Source of the DNA: Aristolochia californica | Lineage: Eukaryota; Streptophyta; Magnoliopsida; Piperales; Aristolochiaceae | DNA: 64,000 bases | NCBI GenBank assembly: GCA_029961685.1 | Contig: JARWKL010000015.1 | Location: 19,342,801-19,406,800 of the forward strand | Direction: 5' to 3' | Shown: in pieces, positions 10,620 to 24,200 of the stretch | Position numbering within the stretch: position 1 is the first letter of the stretch | How the letters are laid out: each line of letters opens with the position of its first letter | The notes under the pieces: generated by a model | Seen by the model: the letters and a program-made list of their open reading frames with translations, nothing else | Told to the model about the DNA's origin: nothing | The model's database searches: none | Position numbers and translations under genes: made by a program

Positions 10620-13600
10620 ATTTAAATTTACTGCTAGGCATAACCGAAAGTATTTCAAGTCTTTACCGTTGAGATAGAGTTTATAGAAAATTGAATTGAT
10701 TTGTCGGTTTTAAAGCATTTGAAGAAGATGGCATGTTTTAACATTCTAATGAAGACGGAGGAGGAAGCATTATTAATCATGATGGATGATTATTACATTT
10801 ACAAAGTAAAACGTACTCTTAAGATCATAATGGACAGTTTTGAGTGCATGGGCATGGAAGATAAATCACCTAATGGAAGGGATGAGTTTTTGGTTACCAA
10901 ACAAATTTTTTTGCTACCAAAAGGCATAACTTTTTTAGATAAAGTTTCTACCCTCCTCGAAACTTCATCGACAAAGATTGAAAGAAGGTTCTATCGATCG
11001 AACTTTTGTTGATGAAAATGAACATTATGTTTGTAGATATTGATTATGTGTTAGCGGAAATATTTACACTAGTAGAAGTCTAGAATTTTCGTTGGCGAAA
11101 ACTTGGTTTTGTGACCTACAAAAACCATATTTTCGTTGTATTTCAGCAAATAGAACCTCAAATGTGCTGAAAGTACATTTACTTTGAAAACTGGGTTTTG
11201 TAGGTAGAAGTCATAATAATATAAAAATAAAATTTAAAATAAATTTAATTTATTTAAAAATTCACATTTTTTTCAACAGAAAATTATATTGTATTGGTAA
11301 AAATAGAATTCTTATACAGATGAAATTAAATTTTATTCGCAGAAGTCTTTTTAATTTATTTTTTTATATTTTTGTTGTTCCTATATAAAATTTTAAAAAC
11401 TACAACTAATGTAACAATTACAGATACTCTAAAGTAAAACTTAATTAAAACCGATCGATTTAATTAAAACAAAATTAATTGAGTCACTAATTTTTGAAAT
11501 GCATATAAAAATATATACAAATTACATATAATAATAATAATCAAGGTCCTATATGGGGGATCTTATAAGTGTCTATCTCCTCCTACATACTAAAACATCA
11601 AAATTTACACCTTGTTTGCTCTCTCCTCATCTCTTAGCCTCATTAGTGCCATATTTATCCCAGTTTAATGCTTTCTCTACTTTGGTTTGGTTTAAATCAT
11701 CCATGAAGTCTATATTACAAGAAGAAAATCCTCAATACCTATGGGTAGATGGCAAATCCTTGATCCTCTTCATTAGATTAAAAAAAATAGTAATATTTTA
11801 AAATTTTGATGATTAAGATTTTCTCTTAAGTTTCAATTTTTTTTAATTTCTTCCCAAATTCCATCATTTTGGGAGAAAAAAATTATTAGCTTAGAGAGAA
11901 TATTCTCTTTTTTCTCAATGATTCTCTGCTACCAAACATCAAAATGCCCCATAATATAAGGATACTAGTGGAAAAATCATTTGGAGTGTATGCCTCAGAC
12001 TTCTTCACTTGGTTCTATTGACCTAAGTTGACTCAACCTCCTAATTTTGATGATAATAAATCTTAACCTAGTGAGCTGATAATTATAAATTAAGAATTTT
12101 AGGATGTATTAACTTCAAGAGACACACATATAAGGTCTATGAGGAAGAACTGGCCAAATTAAAAAAAATTACTATTAAAGCTATTAGATTTTACCATTGT
12201 TGCTATTGTCACATGTGATGCAACACCACTTGGTACATTCTCTAAATGATGCAAGTGGACTTGATGCACTAATTGGATTATGGTCTAATCGTTTTTGTAA
12301 ATTTCTCAATAGATACTTAATTTCATGGTTAATTTGAGTGGATGATTCCCTTGTAAAGTTCTAGTCTATTATGGGTCAAATTACTACCTTCCTGGTCTTG
12401 GTTTATGGTCAACCCTCTCTTTTATAATTATTGTTTTCTCTTGGATGTTAAAGTGGTCAATTTTTCTTTTGAGTAAGAAGTAATGTTGTTAGCGGTGCAG
12501 GATGTAAAACCACTTGTATTTGTTCAATTTGTCATCTTTGTTTTCATTACTTTGAAACAATGATTATAGACCCACTACCCGCATAGAATGGGAGAGCACC
12601 CAACATCTACCTTGAGTCAAGTTTTCTATTTTTTTCACCTAAGTAGTGATTTTTCTAAGCTACCCTAGAAAAAGTGATTAGTTTCTCTTCCAATGCCCTA
12701 AAGTTGAGTTTGTCCACCTTTGAAATTGAGTGGACTTTTTTTTTTAGACTTTGACTACTTTTTGATTGGTATGTGGAGTTTTTTTCATTTGGACAAGGGT
12801 GATGTTTTCCTCTATCACATTGTTTTGTACAGATTGGGCCTTTAAAAAATAGAAAGAGTGGTCTTCAACTTGAGGGGGAGAAGTAGAAGGAGAAGTACAA
12901 GAAAAAAAGTGTTGATGAGCCTAACATGAAGAAGTCCTAGAGTTGTGGTAAAAGTCATTTAATGTGACTAGAAGATGGAAGAATTTGAAGCTAAAGATTT
13001 AAGATTGAAAACCAAATTATTTATTTTTTTGCAAGTTGAAGTTAGTTCTAGTTTGGGTGTAATTGGGACATAGATAATTTAATTTTACTATAATTCAATG
13101 TGTTTTTTCTATTATAAATTGAGCACCAATGCACTCAGTTTGCAACCAAATCAATGATTTTTCCTCTCCTAAAATCTCAATAGGGATGAAGATGGAAAGA
13201 GTTTAGAAAAAGAACACCCATAGGAGATTGAGATTCATGTCCTAGTTGACTATTTAGTAGGCAATACATGAGCATAGAGCCATTATTAGCTCAACTCCAC
13301 AAATGAACTTTTTCACAAGGATCCCTAAAGTAGTCATGAAATTGACTCTAGGCTTATTTATGATCATTTGTGATGTTTGATGAATGTGTGGAAATGTTTA
13401 TGAGAATTAAGACAATATTTGGTTCCAAGATCCCACAAGAGTGGCTTATGGTTTTGACATGAATATGTGTTGGCTGCTCATTCATGAGTGTTTTCTTTAA
13501 AACAATAATAAGGAGAAAATAGTGATAAGTACTTGTGTGTGTGTGTGTGTTTATGATGTCAAATGGAGAAGAAATACAAACTTAAATGAATCATCAAAGG

Positions 13601-14950
13601 GAAGTAAAATCTAATTTGAGATTTTAGTAAGGAGGAGTTGCTTTCAAAACCAACATGCATTTCACTTTTGCACCATGCCATTGCACTTCATTTTTAAATG
13701 TGTCTTTGCCATCATAAAAAAGGTGGAGAATATGGAAGTGTGATCTCAAATCCCTCTGATTCTCCTTATTTTGGTGATAACAAACCAAGATAATCATGGC
13801 ATGCAAGCGTGTGTTTTTATAAATATTTTTATGAAAAAGTTTTTATTAGAATTAAAAATGAGAGTAAAAGAGTCCTTTGACAACCTAATGGTCATATTTT
13901 TTAGTGTTATAATTTTTTTATTTTAAACTCACATAATTTTGAAGATGATATATCTCTCTGCAACCACAACCATTTCCCAGTTTGTTTCATAGTTTCAAAC
14001 CATTCGTGGATAATGAATTAGTGATCCAAAAGCTCATCTCTTGTGGGTTTAGAAAGAGTTAAGTTTCACGAATTTTTACATTTAGGGACTGTTTATGCCT
14101 CCATAGAAAAAAAATGAAGAAAAACTATTTTCATTTTGACTAATTTTCTTATAGATTTTTTATTAATTTCCTTGAATTTGTGCCACTATATGAAAGATGA
14201 GAAATTAGTTATGTTGTTTTATTTAAATTATTAATAAATTATTTTTTTAGAAATAATAAAAAAATAAGGTTAAAATAAGATGTTAGTGATCAAGAACCAC
14301 TTTAGTGCTTCTTGGTTTATTTTTCCTATAGTTTCCTGTTGAAGCAAACTCATCTTAAAGGCAAGAGGAGCCAAGAAGAATCAAGAGGACAATTATTCTG
14401 GTCCCTAAAAATGGCAAAAATACCAGAAAATTTTGATTAACAGGAAAATTTTCTATGACATTTTTCTGATTGGCAAAGTTACCTTCTTATATCTTGATCA
14501 TCGTAGTTCAATTTTATCCTAGAGTTATTGTCCTATGGTTGTTAAATCATTTTACATGTTCTAGCAATTTTATTGGAGTTTCTATTTTCAAATTCCATGA
14601 TTAAGTGAACAATTTTCTTAAGAACAAGCCTTGTTAAATACTTGACTCTTCTAGTTTTGTTTTATGTAAGACTCAAAAATCTTTGATTGTTAAATAGCTC
14701 AAAAATAATTATCTAACAAGTTTCAAAGAGTTTAAAGTGTATCTCATGCAAAAAAAAAAAAAAAAATCTCACAAGAGAAACAAACTCCAAAGTACAAAAT
14801 ACTTTGAGAGTGGATTAACAACTTACAATTGTTTGCTAATTACAATAAAATTTCATTATGTACTTGTATTTTTACATTAATATTGAATTATAAAATCAAA
14901 TTCAAAATAAAATATTGGTAAAAGAAGTTTCAAATATAAATAGCGCACAC
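10620..14950. other. Gene-poor AT-rich region with LTR-retroelement traces
   Basis: No credible gene. Two passages resemble Copia LTR starts or ends (CTAATTTTGATGATAATAAA near 12035 and TTATTTTGGTGATAACAAA near 13765). A polypurine-tract-like ACTTGAGGGGGAGAAG occurs near 12870. Together they suggest a heavily decayed LTR element across about 12.0-13.8 kb, but no intact pair of LTRs or pol motifs can be read. A (GT)n run lies at about 13536-13551. Confidence 0.3.
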
Positions 14951-15530
14951 AAAGGGGGGTTAGTGCACATGACTCAGGACATGATCTTCATGCGCATTAC
15001 GCAATTCATGTCCTGATGTCGTTAGGGAGCGCCGAAATTCATGTCATGTACATGAACATACATGACTCAAGAGTTCATGTCTCAAGAGTAAAGGGCGGAA
15101 AGTGCTTTTCGCCCGATTTTGAGAATCATCTACATGACTCTCGCTCAGGCTCTCTCTGGCTCAGACCGTCTCGCTCATTTCTCCTCATTTCGTTCCCGCA
15201 CCTAGCTCTCGTCCCGCAGCCTCTCTGTCATCTCCCTGAAGCCCGAGCTCTCTGCTCCCTCTCTCGTCTCCGTCGTCCCTCTCCGGTCTCCCTCTCTACT
15301 ACCTCCATCTCTCGCTGCGAACGTCCTTCCGGCGTCCTTCTCCTTCTCAGACTCGCTCTCCCTTTGAACCTCCCGCTCGCTTCTCCCTCTCTCTTATCTC
15401 TCTGTCTCTTCTCCCTTTCGGCATCTCACTCCCTTCTCCCTCACGCTATTATTTTTTCCCCAAAAGACCTTCCAATTTCTTGCGATTTTCCCTGTTTCAG
15501 TTTCGGTTTTCTTTGATTTTGACATTTGAG

Positions 15531-16200
15531 CTTCTCGGCCTCCCTCTCTTCTCCCTCTCTGCGTACCGTCGGAGCGCCGCCTCTATTGGCGTTGCCCGCT
15601 GCCGTCGCCGTTGCCCACTGGCCCGTCACCGTCGTCGTTGCCCGCTGGCTCGCCCCTGAGGAAGATGACGAAAGTTTAAAACTATCGTCATCAAAATCAT
15701 TAATTTATAAAATTATTTATAAAATAATTATTTTTATTTATTTAATACATTTATTTTATAATTACTATATTAAAAATTGTCATTTAATAGTCATAATTAA
15801 AATATTTTTAAAATAAATATTTGATAAATTATTTTGGCATAATTATCCGATTGCTATAGTTAATTAAACCAATGGTTTTAAATTTTGTGATAATATATTA
15901 TTAATTAATAATACATAAACTATATTATGTACAAATATATAGTGTGTTAAATTTATGATTAGATCAATTTTTTCTCTTAAATTATTCATTTTTAGGTTAA
16001 AGTATATCATATGTTATTAATAACTCCATGTATTACTTTCATTTTATTTATTTATAACGTTATTTATTTATTATTTGTAATTAATCATGTGCGTATTTCA
16101 TTGGCTCATGTAATTACCATATTAATGCATAATAAAATATCTAATTCAATTAATAAACATATTAATATATTTAATTATACATTAAATAATTTATTTGTGT
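15531..16200 (+). repeat. Left arm of long inverted repeat
   Basis: Pairs with 18330-19031 in reverse orientation. The outer 130 bases (CTTCTCGGCCTCCCTCTCTT onward) are about 50-70% GC; the remainder is more than 80% AT. The similarity is clear by eye, but indels prevent exact arm limits. Confidence 0.6.
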
Positions 16201-17259
16201 AGTAATAATGGTTGTTTTACCTAATTTGGGGTTTAAAGATTATGTTGTAATTAAGTGTACTGTAAAGGTTTAGAGATTCTCTTGTTTTTTATGTTTTTCT
16301 CATGTTGGGGCACTAACACTGGAAACTGTTTTCCAGTGCACATGAAGTCGTCAACATTAACACCAAGTCCGAAGATGATCTTCATGTATAAGACTGACAT
16401 GATCTTCATGTTGGACATGAACTTGATCTTCATGTATCCATTGGGAGGACTAAACCCCCCCAAAGTGTTCATTTCACACCTTCTCCTTCCCAAGCGTATA
16501 CTAAAAGAGGGGGAAGGGGAGGGTGGCCAATAATTACAAGTTATTACAACTTGCATTTGAAGGGAAGTCTGGTGCAAGTTCTTGAGTTGTTGTAAAAGTT
16601 TCCACTGGGTTGCAAAACCCTTTGCTTCCCCCATTTTTTTTATCACAAATTATAATTTGAACGAAATATTACCCAGTCTACGTTCTATTGTAATAAACTT
16701 TTTCTTATTTTAATTTTTATACAAAGAGAAATCAACATAGGAAGTAGTGAAAAGCTTCAATCAAAAGATAATTTTTTTACTGGCATAATAAACATTTAAA
16801 TTAAAAATTATTCCTAGGAAGAAACCCAGTGAGATTGTATATCTAATATGTCGATAACGAGTAATCAATGACGAAAGAAACAAAAATCGAGTTAGAAATA
16901 GGTTGCATGCATAAATAAAAATCATGTTATTTTTGTTATTCTCAAAATTATCTCAAGATAGTGTAGAAATTTGGGTATAAGTGGAACATAAGGGAAATAA
17001 CTTCGTAGGATATCGAGTCATTTTGCATTAATTAGTGTTAATCTAAATCGGGTTTAGGGTTTTTAATTAAAAAATCATGATTGAGCAAGGCAGCTAAGAA
17101 AAATCTTAAACTCTTCTTGCAAAAGCTCAAGCACATCTCTTACCAGTTACATTCAGGACAGAAGTATCTGTAAAAAATCTCAATCAACAAATCCTAACTA
17201 ACCACGACACCCCTCCATTGCTTTAGATGTTTCTTTGATTTCGATTAAAAAATTTCCTA

Positions 17260-17792
17260 ATGGCCAACAAGATCATTCAATCAAAGTCAGAATCCATGAA
17301 AACAGAAGCAAAAGCTTTTCTTTGTGGGATTAAAAAAAAGAGGAAACAGGAAATGGAATTGGAGGTTTCGGGTATGAAGCCGTGGAATCGAATGAGAAAA
17401 CAGACCGGAAATCATCTCCGTGAAGCGGAGCGTGCTTGCTTTTATAAACAAAGATGGTGGTCAAAATCGATGGTGTATTTCCTAATTCTCTCTTCAAAGA
17501 CGGGAGGATCAAACCAGAGCGGTTTTTCGAAAGATGGGCGTGGTGGGTGACAGAGCCACATGTCATGTTGAAAGTATTGGATTTCGGCATCATCGCACCC
17601 ACCAAAGGCTTTCTTCCATCCCCACATCGCATTAAGATGCGTCGTGCTCAATTTATTTTGTTCAGGATAGTGGCAGACAAGGCGGAGACCTTCTTGCCGG
17701 CGGCGGCCCCACCGGCGGTGGTCGATGCCCTTCGCGTCAGCCAACGCCTTAAACCAGTTTCCTTAACTTTTGTTTTTATAACTCGGAAATGA
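17260..17792. other. GC-rich open-frame island, not assignable
   Basis: Overlapping open frames exist on both strands (a plus-strand frame from 17454 reading MVVKIDGVFPNSLFKDG, and minus-strand frames). GC content rises locally (GCCGGCGGCGGCCCC near 17697). None of the translations is recognised and none has a clear leader or splice context. It lies in the spacer of the inverted-repeat element and may be captured host DNA. Confidence 0.2.
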
Positions 17793-18121
17793 TGGTGATG
17801 TGAGGTCTGCTTCTGTATTTCCTGTACTTATCTTCAACCTTCGGCCAATGATTCAGTTCTTGCCCCTGATCATATCAGTGTTTTACAGAATCTAAACTGG
17901 CCATTGATGATGACTGGATCGGTTTCCATTTAAATTGACAATATTTTAAAATATTAATCCAGACAGATTTAAGCCTTTAACATTATATAACAGATGTATC
18001 TCTAATATGTTTTTATTTTTTAACATTCAACCAAATATTTTCCTTGAAAATTTCCAATATTTGATAAAAAAATATAGTAATACTTTTCAAAACTTGTTTT
18101 TGGAAGAAAATGATTTTTTAC

Positions 18122-18322
18122 TGGGGGGAGTTAGTGCACATTGTAAGTACTGAGGGAAAATGGAGTGTAAAGTATTTGTTTGTGTTAAGGTGTACAATAG
18201 AAAGTGTAGTATAAAGTATATATAGATTATTTATTAAATAAAATATTTTAATATATCTTACTTTCAGAAAATTAAATTAATATTAGTTAATACATTTCAC
18301 TTACGATGCGCACTAACAGGGT
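18122..18322. mobile_element. MITE with 19-bp terminal inverted repeats
   Basis: The left end at 18130-18148 reads GTTAGTGCACATTGTAAGT. The right end at 18299-18317 is the reverse complement of GTTAGTGCGCATCGTAAGT, matching 17 of 19. The interior is about 150 bp of AT-rich non-coding DNA. Both ends carry short G-rich flanks (GGGGGG on the left, the complement of AGGG on the right). The terminal motif is the same as that of the surrounding long inverted-repeat element, so this looks like a short family member inserted in or derived from it. Confidence 0.65.
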
Positions 18323-18329
18323 CTATAAG

Positions 18330-19031
18330 TGATTAAACGTGTAATATTAGAATATATTAATATCCTAATTAATAAAAAACTATATTATATTACTTAATGA
18401 TTATAGTTTATTATAAATTAATACAATAATTACATGCGACTAGAATAAATTATTAAAAATAAAAAATAACATAAGTGAATATAATAAATAAATAAATAAT
18501 TTTTTAATAACATAAGATATGTTTTAACATTAAAAACCACTAATTTAATACAATAATAAAAAAATTAATATAATAAATAAATATATATTTATCAATAACA
18601 TGATATATTTTTATGTATTATTAATTAATAATATATTGTCACAAAATTTAAAACCTTTGGTTTAATTAATTATAGCAAAGGGATAATTAAACCAAAACAA
18701 TTTATCAAATATTTATTTTAATAATATTTTAATTATGGCTATTAAATAAAAAATTTAATGTAGTAATTATAAAATAAATATTTTAAATAAATAAAAATAA
18801 TTATTTTATAAATAAAAAATATAAATTATTATTTTTACGACGATGATTTTATTTTTTTTAACTTAGAAAAAATTAAACTATCATCTTTCTCACGGCGCGC
18901 GTCATCTTCCTCACTGGCGGGGCCAGCAGGCAACGGCGATAGAGGCAGCGGGCCAACGGGCAACAGCGATAGCGACGGAGGCGCCGCTCCGACGGTACGC
19001 CGAGAAGGAGAAGAGAGGGAGGCCGAGAGGC
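18330..19031 (-). repeat. Right arm of long inverted repeat
   Basis: Reverse complement of 15531-16200 with scattered substitutions and indels. It includes the shared GC-rich end around 18980-19031 (CCGACGGTACGC) and the AT-rich block holding GGTTTAATTAATTATAG. Confidence 0.6.
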
Positions 19032-19389
19032 TCTGCGATAGAGGCTCAGCCTCCTGTGCTCTGCGATGGAGATCAAGAGGGAGAGGAGAGGGAGGCCGAG
19101 AGAGAAGAGAAGTCGAAGGTCACACAACAGAGGGCGATTGAAATCGACGAAGGTCGTGAACGAGTGAGAGAGAATTTTTTTATTCTCAGAAACCCTCGTT
19201 TCGACAGAGCTTCCTTCCCGACAGCCCAAGCCCGAGATGTAATTAAGAGATGGTAAGTGAATTCAAAGGGAAACGAAATACATCTATATTTCATTTTCCC
19301 CCTGCACTTACGCACTAAAATATTTTAGCTCCATTTACTCAGCATAAGTGAGATACATTTCACTTACGTTGCGCACTAACAAGGAGATG

Positions 19390-21220
19390 TAAGTGAAACC
19401 ACTAGTACGAGTTCAACCCAATTGGACTGGTTTGAACTGTGAGTTAGAATCCTTGAAATTGAACCTTGTTAGTCCAAAGTCTTGACTGATATGTGCATTC
19501 TCCTCATGTTTGATAATGTAGTCGAAGGAGTTTGCAATTCCCACCTTACTCACTTTCAATGGTGGAAAGAGGGGAAGGCCACTCTATATATGTTCTATAT
19601 GGAGAAAGAGGAGAAAGAAGAGAGTAATGCCTTTCCTCCCTTGTTTCGCCTGATTGGGAAGGGTGATTAGCCTACTTTATTATTACCAGGAACTTTATAG
19701 AGACCGGAAAAGGGGGGTACCCCTTCTGAAAATCAATTGTGACCCCATTTAGGTTTTAATTTTCAAATTTGTAAATATAGAATCCAATGATGTGACCTAC
19801 CTACCCTTTTGATTGATGAAAGGCCGATTCCTAATGTGTTCATACACATCACCCAAAAGAACTGTCTTCTTTTGGAAGCTATGGGGCCTTAAAAAAAGCA
19901 GCAGCACTGCACCAGAAGGTCTCAAATTTGTTATCAAATCATGATGATGCCACAACCTAAATGAGATTTTAAGGTCTTAGGATGATAAGGGATGATAAAG
20001 ATGAAGGGGGTAGGGGGCTTTTTGCCTGCAAATTAAGAAAAGTTTACTCCATCTGTGGCCTGCACGCTTCTACAGCCTCTGAAGCCTAAACCCATTTCTT
20101 CCATTCTTTAAACTCACATGTGAGTGCTGTAAGAGGCAAGCAGGAGAGGATTGGAACTGAAAATATAATTGTTCTTTCCTTTTCTCTCCACTTTCTTTAA
20201 TGTCTAACTCTTAGCGAACTTCAAAAAACCGTTCAGGCTTTGGAATATATGTGTCTTAAAAAGTAAGCGTTTTTTGTGTTCAAGTGGGCAGGCTAGTTGG
20301 TGCTGTGAATTAAGTGCGTTTTTCTTGGAAAGTCTTTTGCTCTTTTTTTTTAGGAGAAAAGCCTCTGAAGGATTGAAGGGAATGTTTGTGGGAATATGGT
20401 TTTCAAAACCCCACGATGTTTTATTATTGGAATTCTGGGTATGGTGCTCGAGCAAGGACTATTTTATGATTGGATCTCTCACAAAAATCTCTAATAGACT
20501 TGATTTATTGAATATTTACTTTCACGGATGCTTATACTCTCACATCGTAAGAAGATCAAACTATGAAAACTTCCCATGCATCTTAGAACTAAAAAAAAAA
20601 AACGTAAATTCTTATTATAGTTCAATCACTGACTAATCCTCGTCTAAAATCAACCATCCATCCAGCTTTAATGGCTGATTTGGCTTCTTACAACGTTGGT
20701 TTATCAGTCGGATCATCTAAAAGATGGTTAAGATATGGACTGCAACTTTGCCTCTACCAGCTTAAACATGGCTTTCTTCTCCAAAAAAAATTACCGGTGT
20801 AGGTGTTGATTTGGTGGCCTCCCTCAGTAATGCAAATCCAAAAGAAATCCTGTACTTGTCAAGAACACTAAATGCTTCTTCACCTTTCCTCAAATCCTAG
20901 AGCAGGACCTTTTGAGTGTCTGAGACAAACTCGGCCGCTGAAGTTGTTGGATAAATCCGCACATCTCCAATCACAATCTTTCTTTAGAAGATGCAAACTA
21001 GTTTATTGCGGTATATGATTCAACCATGGAAAATCTGCTGACATAAACGTAGGAATATCTGGAGATAGGGGGATGTAAGACTCTTGTGGTAACTTTAGCT
21101 TCCAAGCCTGTTTTTTATGCTCTTGGTAAAGCTCTTAAGGTAGAACAAAGAAGGGAATTATTAATATAAGAATGACACTTCGTCCCAAGTAGTCAAAATT
21201 TAAAAACCTACATGCTGTAC
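19390..21220. other. Intergenic DNA without recognised features
   Basis: I see no coding exon, RNA gene or clear repeat in this stretch. It leads into the 3' end of RER1. Confidence 0.4.
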
Positions 21221-21225
21221 AAAGA

Positions 21226-24200
21226 TCAATCTTTAGTTATGTCCGCATTGTCAGTTGGGACTTCCTTCTTTCCACTGTATCGCTGCAAATACAAATAGTG
21301 CATTTAATAGTGTTGAAAATACAACTTGAATCCCATGCACCTATAAAGTTACTCTACACATCACAGGATAAGAAGCACTACCTGTTTGCCGAAGGAAAAC
21401 GGCACATACTTGTACTTTATCATATGCTTTATCTGTCTCTTCATGGTGAGCACAAAGAGCATGATCCAGTAGAAAAGTAGTATCGGCCAAAACACGGGCA
21501 CATCAAAGACACTAAAAAAGGTCATCAGAAAAGCAATGCAGAAGGCTTTTGTTAGGGAATACCTGCAAGGCAATAGAAACATGAAATAGATGTTCAATTC
21601 ATACTCCAGATCCTCAAAGCTAACAGGTTTTTATGCAAACTAAAGAATCTTAACGTTGCTAATGACTTCAACCGAGCTGCTTCTATCTTTGACTTTTCCC
21701 TATATCTTTATCTAAGACCAATAATTACCATGCCATTTTCAATAACATAGAGAAAATGTAATGGGTAGTAAGTACATCAATCTGGTAGCATCTTAGCAAG
21801 CACTACATGACAGAGAAACATGTACAGTAACTCAATTCTTTCTTGAGGTAAGTTGCAACTATCATGCAAAAGGTGATGATCTAGAAAAATGAAATAAACA
21901 ACATTCTCAAATGTGGACCATTGGGTAATCTTTATAATGGTCGCCGTTACATATCAGTAACAGAAAAGCTAAAGCACTTCAAACGTAGAAAGTCACAAAA
22001 AAATATGAATTTGGCTTCCACACTAGATTACTATTATCATTTTAAGCTGCAAGAGTAAATATTAAGAAAATCCATACATCACACACCTTTTAGAATGTTA
22101 AATAGCAAGTAAAATATGATGTTGCTCTATCTCTCTGAAAAGCATTTGGAATACACTACAAGTGTGAGTGCAGTAAGGGTTGCATAGACAGACGCAACAG
22201 CTTTGCTATATTGCTAAGTTTGACTAGTTACCAAATTGAACAAATAGCATAAAGGAAAAAAAATTAAGTCCAGAAAAGGTATTAATTTTTTGTTTTCGAA
22301 TGTTGAAATCCCTTACCCCAGGCAAGATTTTGAACCCAAGACCTCACATTAGAACCCCACTCCCTTTTGGCCCACAAAATCTTGCCTCCCCTACTCCTTC
22401 CTGATCCCTTCAAGTAATCAATAAGTTGGGTAAAACTCCTGGTTGCTGAACATCGCAACCATTCTATAGTGGATTAGGACTAGAAGAGATTCGAGAACCT
22501 TTGACCAAAAGAGCTAGAAGAAATTATTCACACATCCTTTTATGGGCTAGATAATTTCCTAAGCTCAATTAAGTTGCCAGCTTTATAGTTTGAGATAAAT
22601 GTTGTCAATTGGCACATACCTATTCTTTTATTTCCCCTCCTGATTGGTTGTAAACCTGATAACTTAGTAAAAAGGAGAAATAGTAATGAGAAACATTAAT
22701 TCCCCATAACAGAGGGAAGGTGCTTGCAAACAAACAAGCAACAGGCAAGTGACACCACCCTTAGCAAAAGAATCTGGTACATAATTGGCAGATCTAGGAA
22801 TTTTCTGCCAAGAGACTTCTAGATTCTTAAAAAGATCAAATATTTCCAACGGAGAAGTTCCGGCACATCCAACTTGTCACGTTTGCTGAATCCCCTTCTA
22901 CAAAGACAGAAGCTGAAATTCTGGCTGAAGAGCTTAAACTATGGAAGAGAGCATGATACTGTTCAACTTCAGTTGAGTCACATTCCAATGGAGCCCAAGA
23001 AAACCAGAAGAGTAAAGCTGAGTCTGTAATGGCACCCCCTATCCCAGCTGGGCAACAATTCCCTCGGAAAATTCCATCAAAGTTTATTTGTAATCAGCCC
23101 ACTAGAGCAGAGATCAGTATGCAATTGTGGGTGGGATAAGGCTGAGAATGAAGATATCAGCTTCCAGTGCCTTCTGATGATGGATCTGGGGAATGGTACT
23201 GAAAATTTAGTACAGAATTTCTTCAGAGACGCCTCCAATTGAAGAGTGGGATCCTATAAAATTACAGCTGTTGTTTTTTCTTTCTATAGACCCCATGGTA
23301 CAACAGCCATGGCAACCTTCAAAGCTTCTTTTCAACTGCTGGAAGATCCCATCCATATGTTTGCAAAAGGAACTCAGGGTAAGTTTTTGACATAGATAAA
23401 TGCACCCCAAAACTTATTGAATATCACATCATAAACCTTATTATTGAATATCACACCACAAACTTTATGGCTGAATAGTGCAGGTACAAGTGATCCAGTC
23501 TCTTTCTTCCATGCCACAGAACTTACAAATAGAATTCACCACTCAGCAACCTCATCTTGGAGTTGAGCACATGTTAAAATCTTTTTGTTGGCAACAGGCC
23601 AGATGAAATGCTGAACTTTAGAAGGTCCAAGGAACTTCCAAACCAGAGATGGCCATTACCGTACACAGAAGTTTCGTGTAGACGGAGTAGAGAATTCCCC
23701 TCATGGGGCCATTCTCTATACTGGCAAGTCAGGACCTTCAGATTTGACAAAAGACTCCCTCAAGTAGTGCTAATAGCTCAGAAAAATCTACTGCTGCTTC
23801 ATCATTTAAGGATCTCCTAAAGCTGATTTTTCCAGTCAGTATTGGGCCCCTTGGAATTTTTGCATTGTGGATGGATCTTTCCCTTTCTTGGACAAGATAA
23901 TAGAGTCTTGGGAACTTTTAGGCAAAAGGGTGTTTAGCCCAGAGTGATAAGACCACAAACAAAGTAGGTCCCCTTCCTGAGCAATGAACCTGAAATTGTC
24001 TATAAAATTTTGATTATTATTCTTGCAAATAGGTATTGAAAACTTGATGCCCTGTATAAAGGAGTGTCACTTAGTAGAGGTTCAAACCCAAATTCACTGT
24101 GAGGGAGTACTTCTTAAATGATTCTGGCAATTCAATGCATGTAGAGATGTTGCATAGAGGGGGATTGTTGCTTATAAGCTCAGACTTCAATTGAGAGAGT

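Larger units (their letters stand above)
14954..19385. mobile_element. Long inverted-repeat (fold-back or MULE-like) element
   Basis: Two arms, about 15531-16200 and 18330-19031, are reverse complements of one another. Their GC-rich outer parts share GCGTACCGTCGGAGCG, and the AT-rich inner parts align through AACCAATGGTTTTAAATTTT-like sequence. Outside the arms the ends carry the same short motif in inverted order: GTTAGTGCACAT at 14959 and the complement of GTTAGTGCGCAACG ending at 19380. The spacer (about 16.2-18.3 kb) has a GC-rich island (17.35-17.75 kb) and a smaller MITE. No transposase frame is readable, so it is non-autonomous or dead. The arms' C/T-rich gene-like sequence could be captured host 5' sequence, as in Pack-MULEs (inference). 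Target duplications were not resolved. Confidence 0.6.

Noticed and set aside
15016..15816. Ser/Leu-rich open frames in the C/T-rich block
   Set aside because: The translation is driven by CTC/TCT repetition, and the block is one arm and flank of the inverted-repeat element. Not a credible gene.
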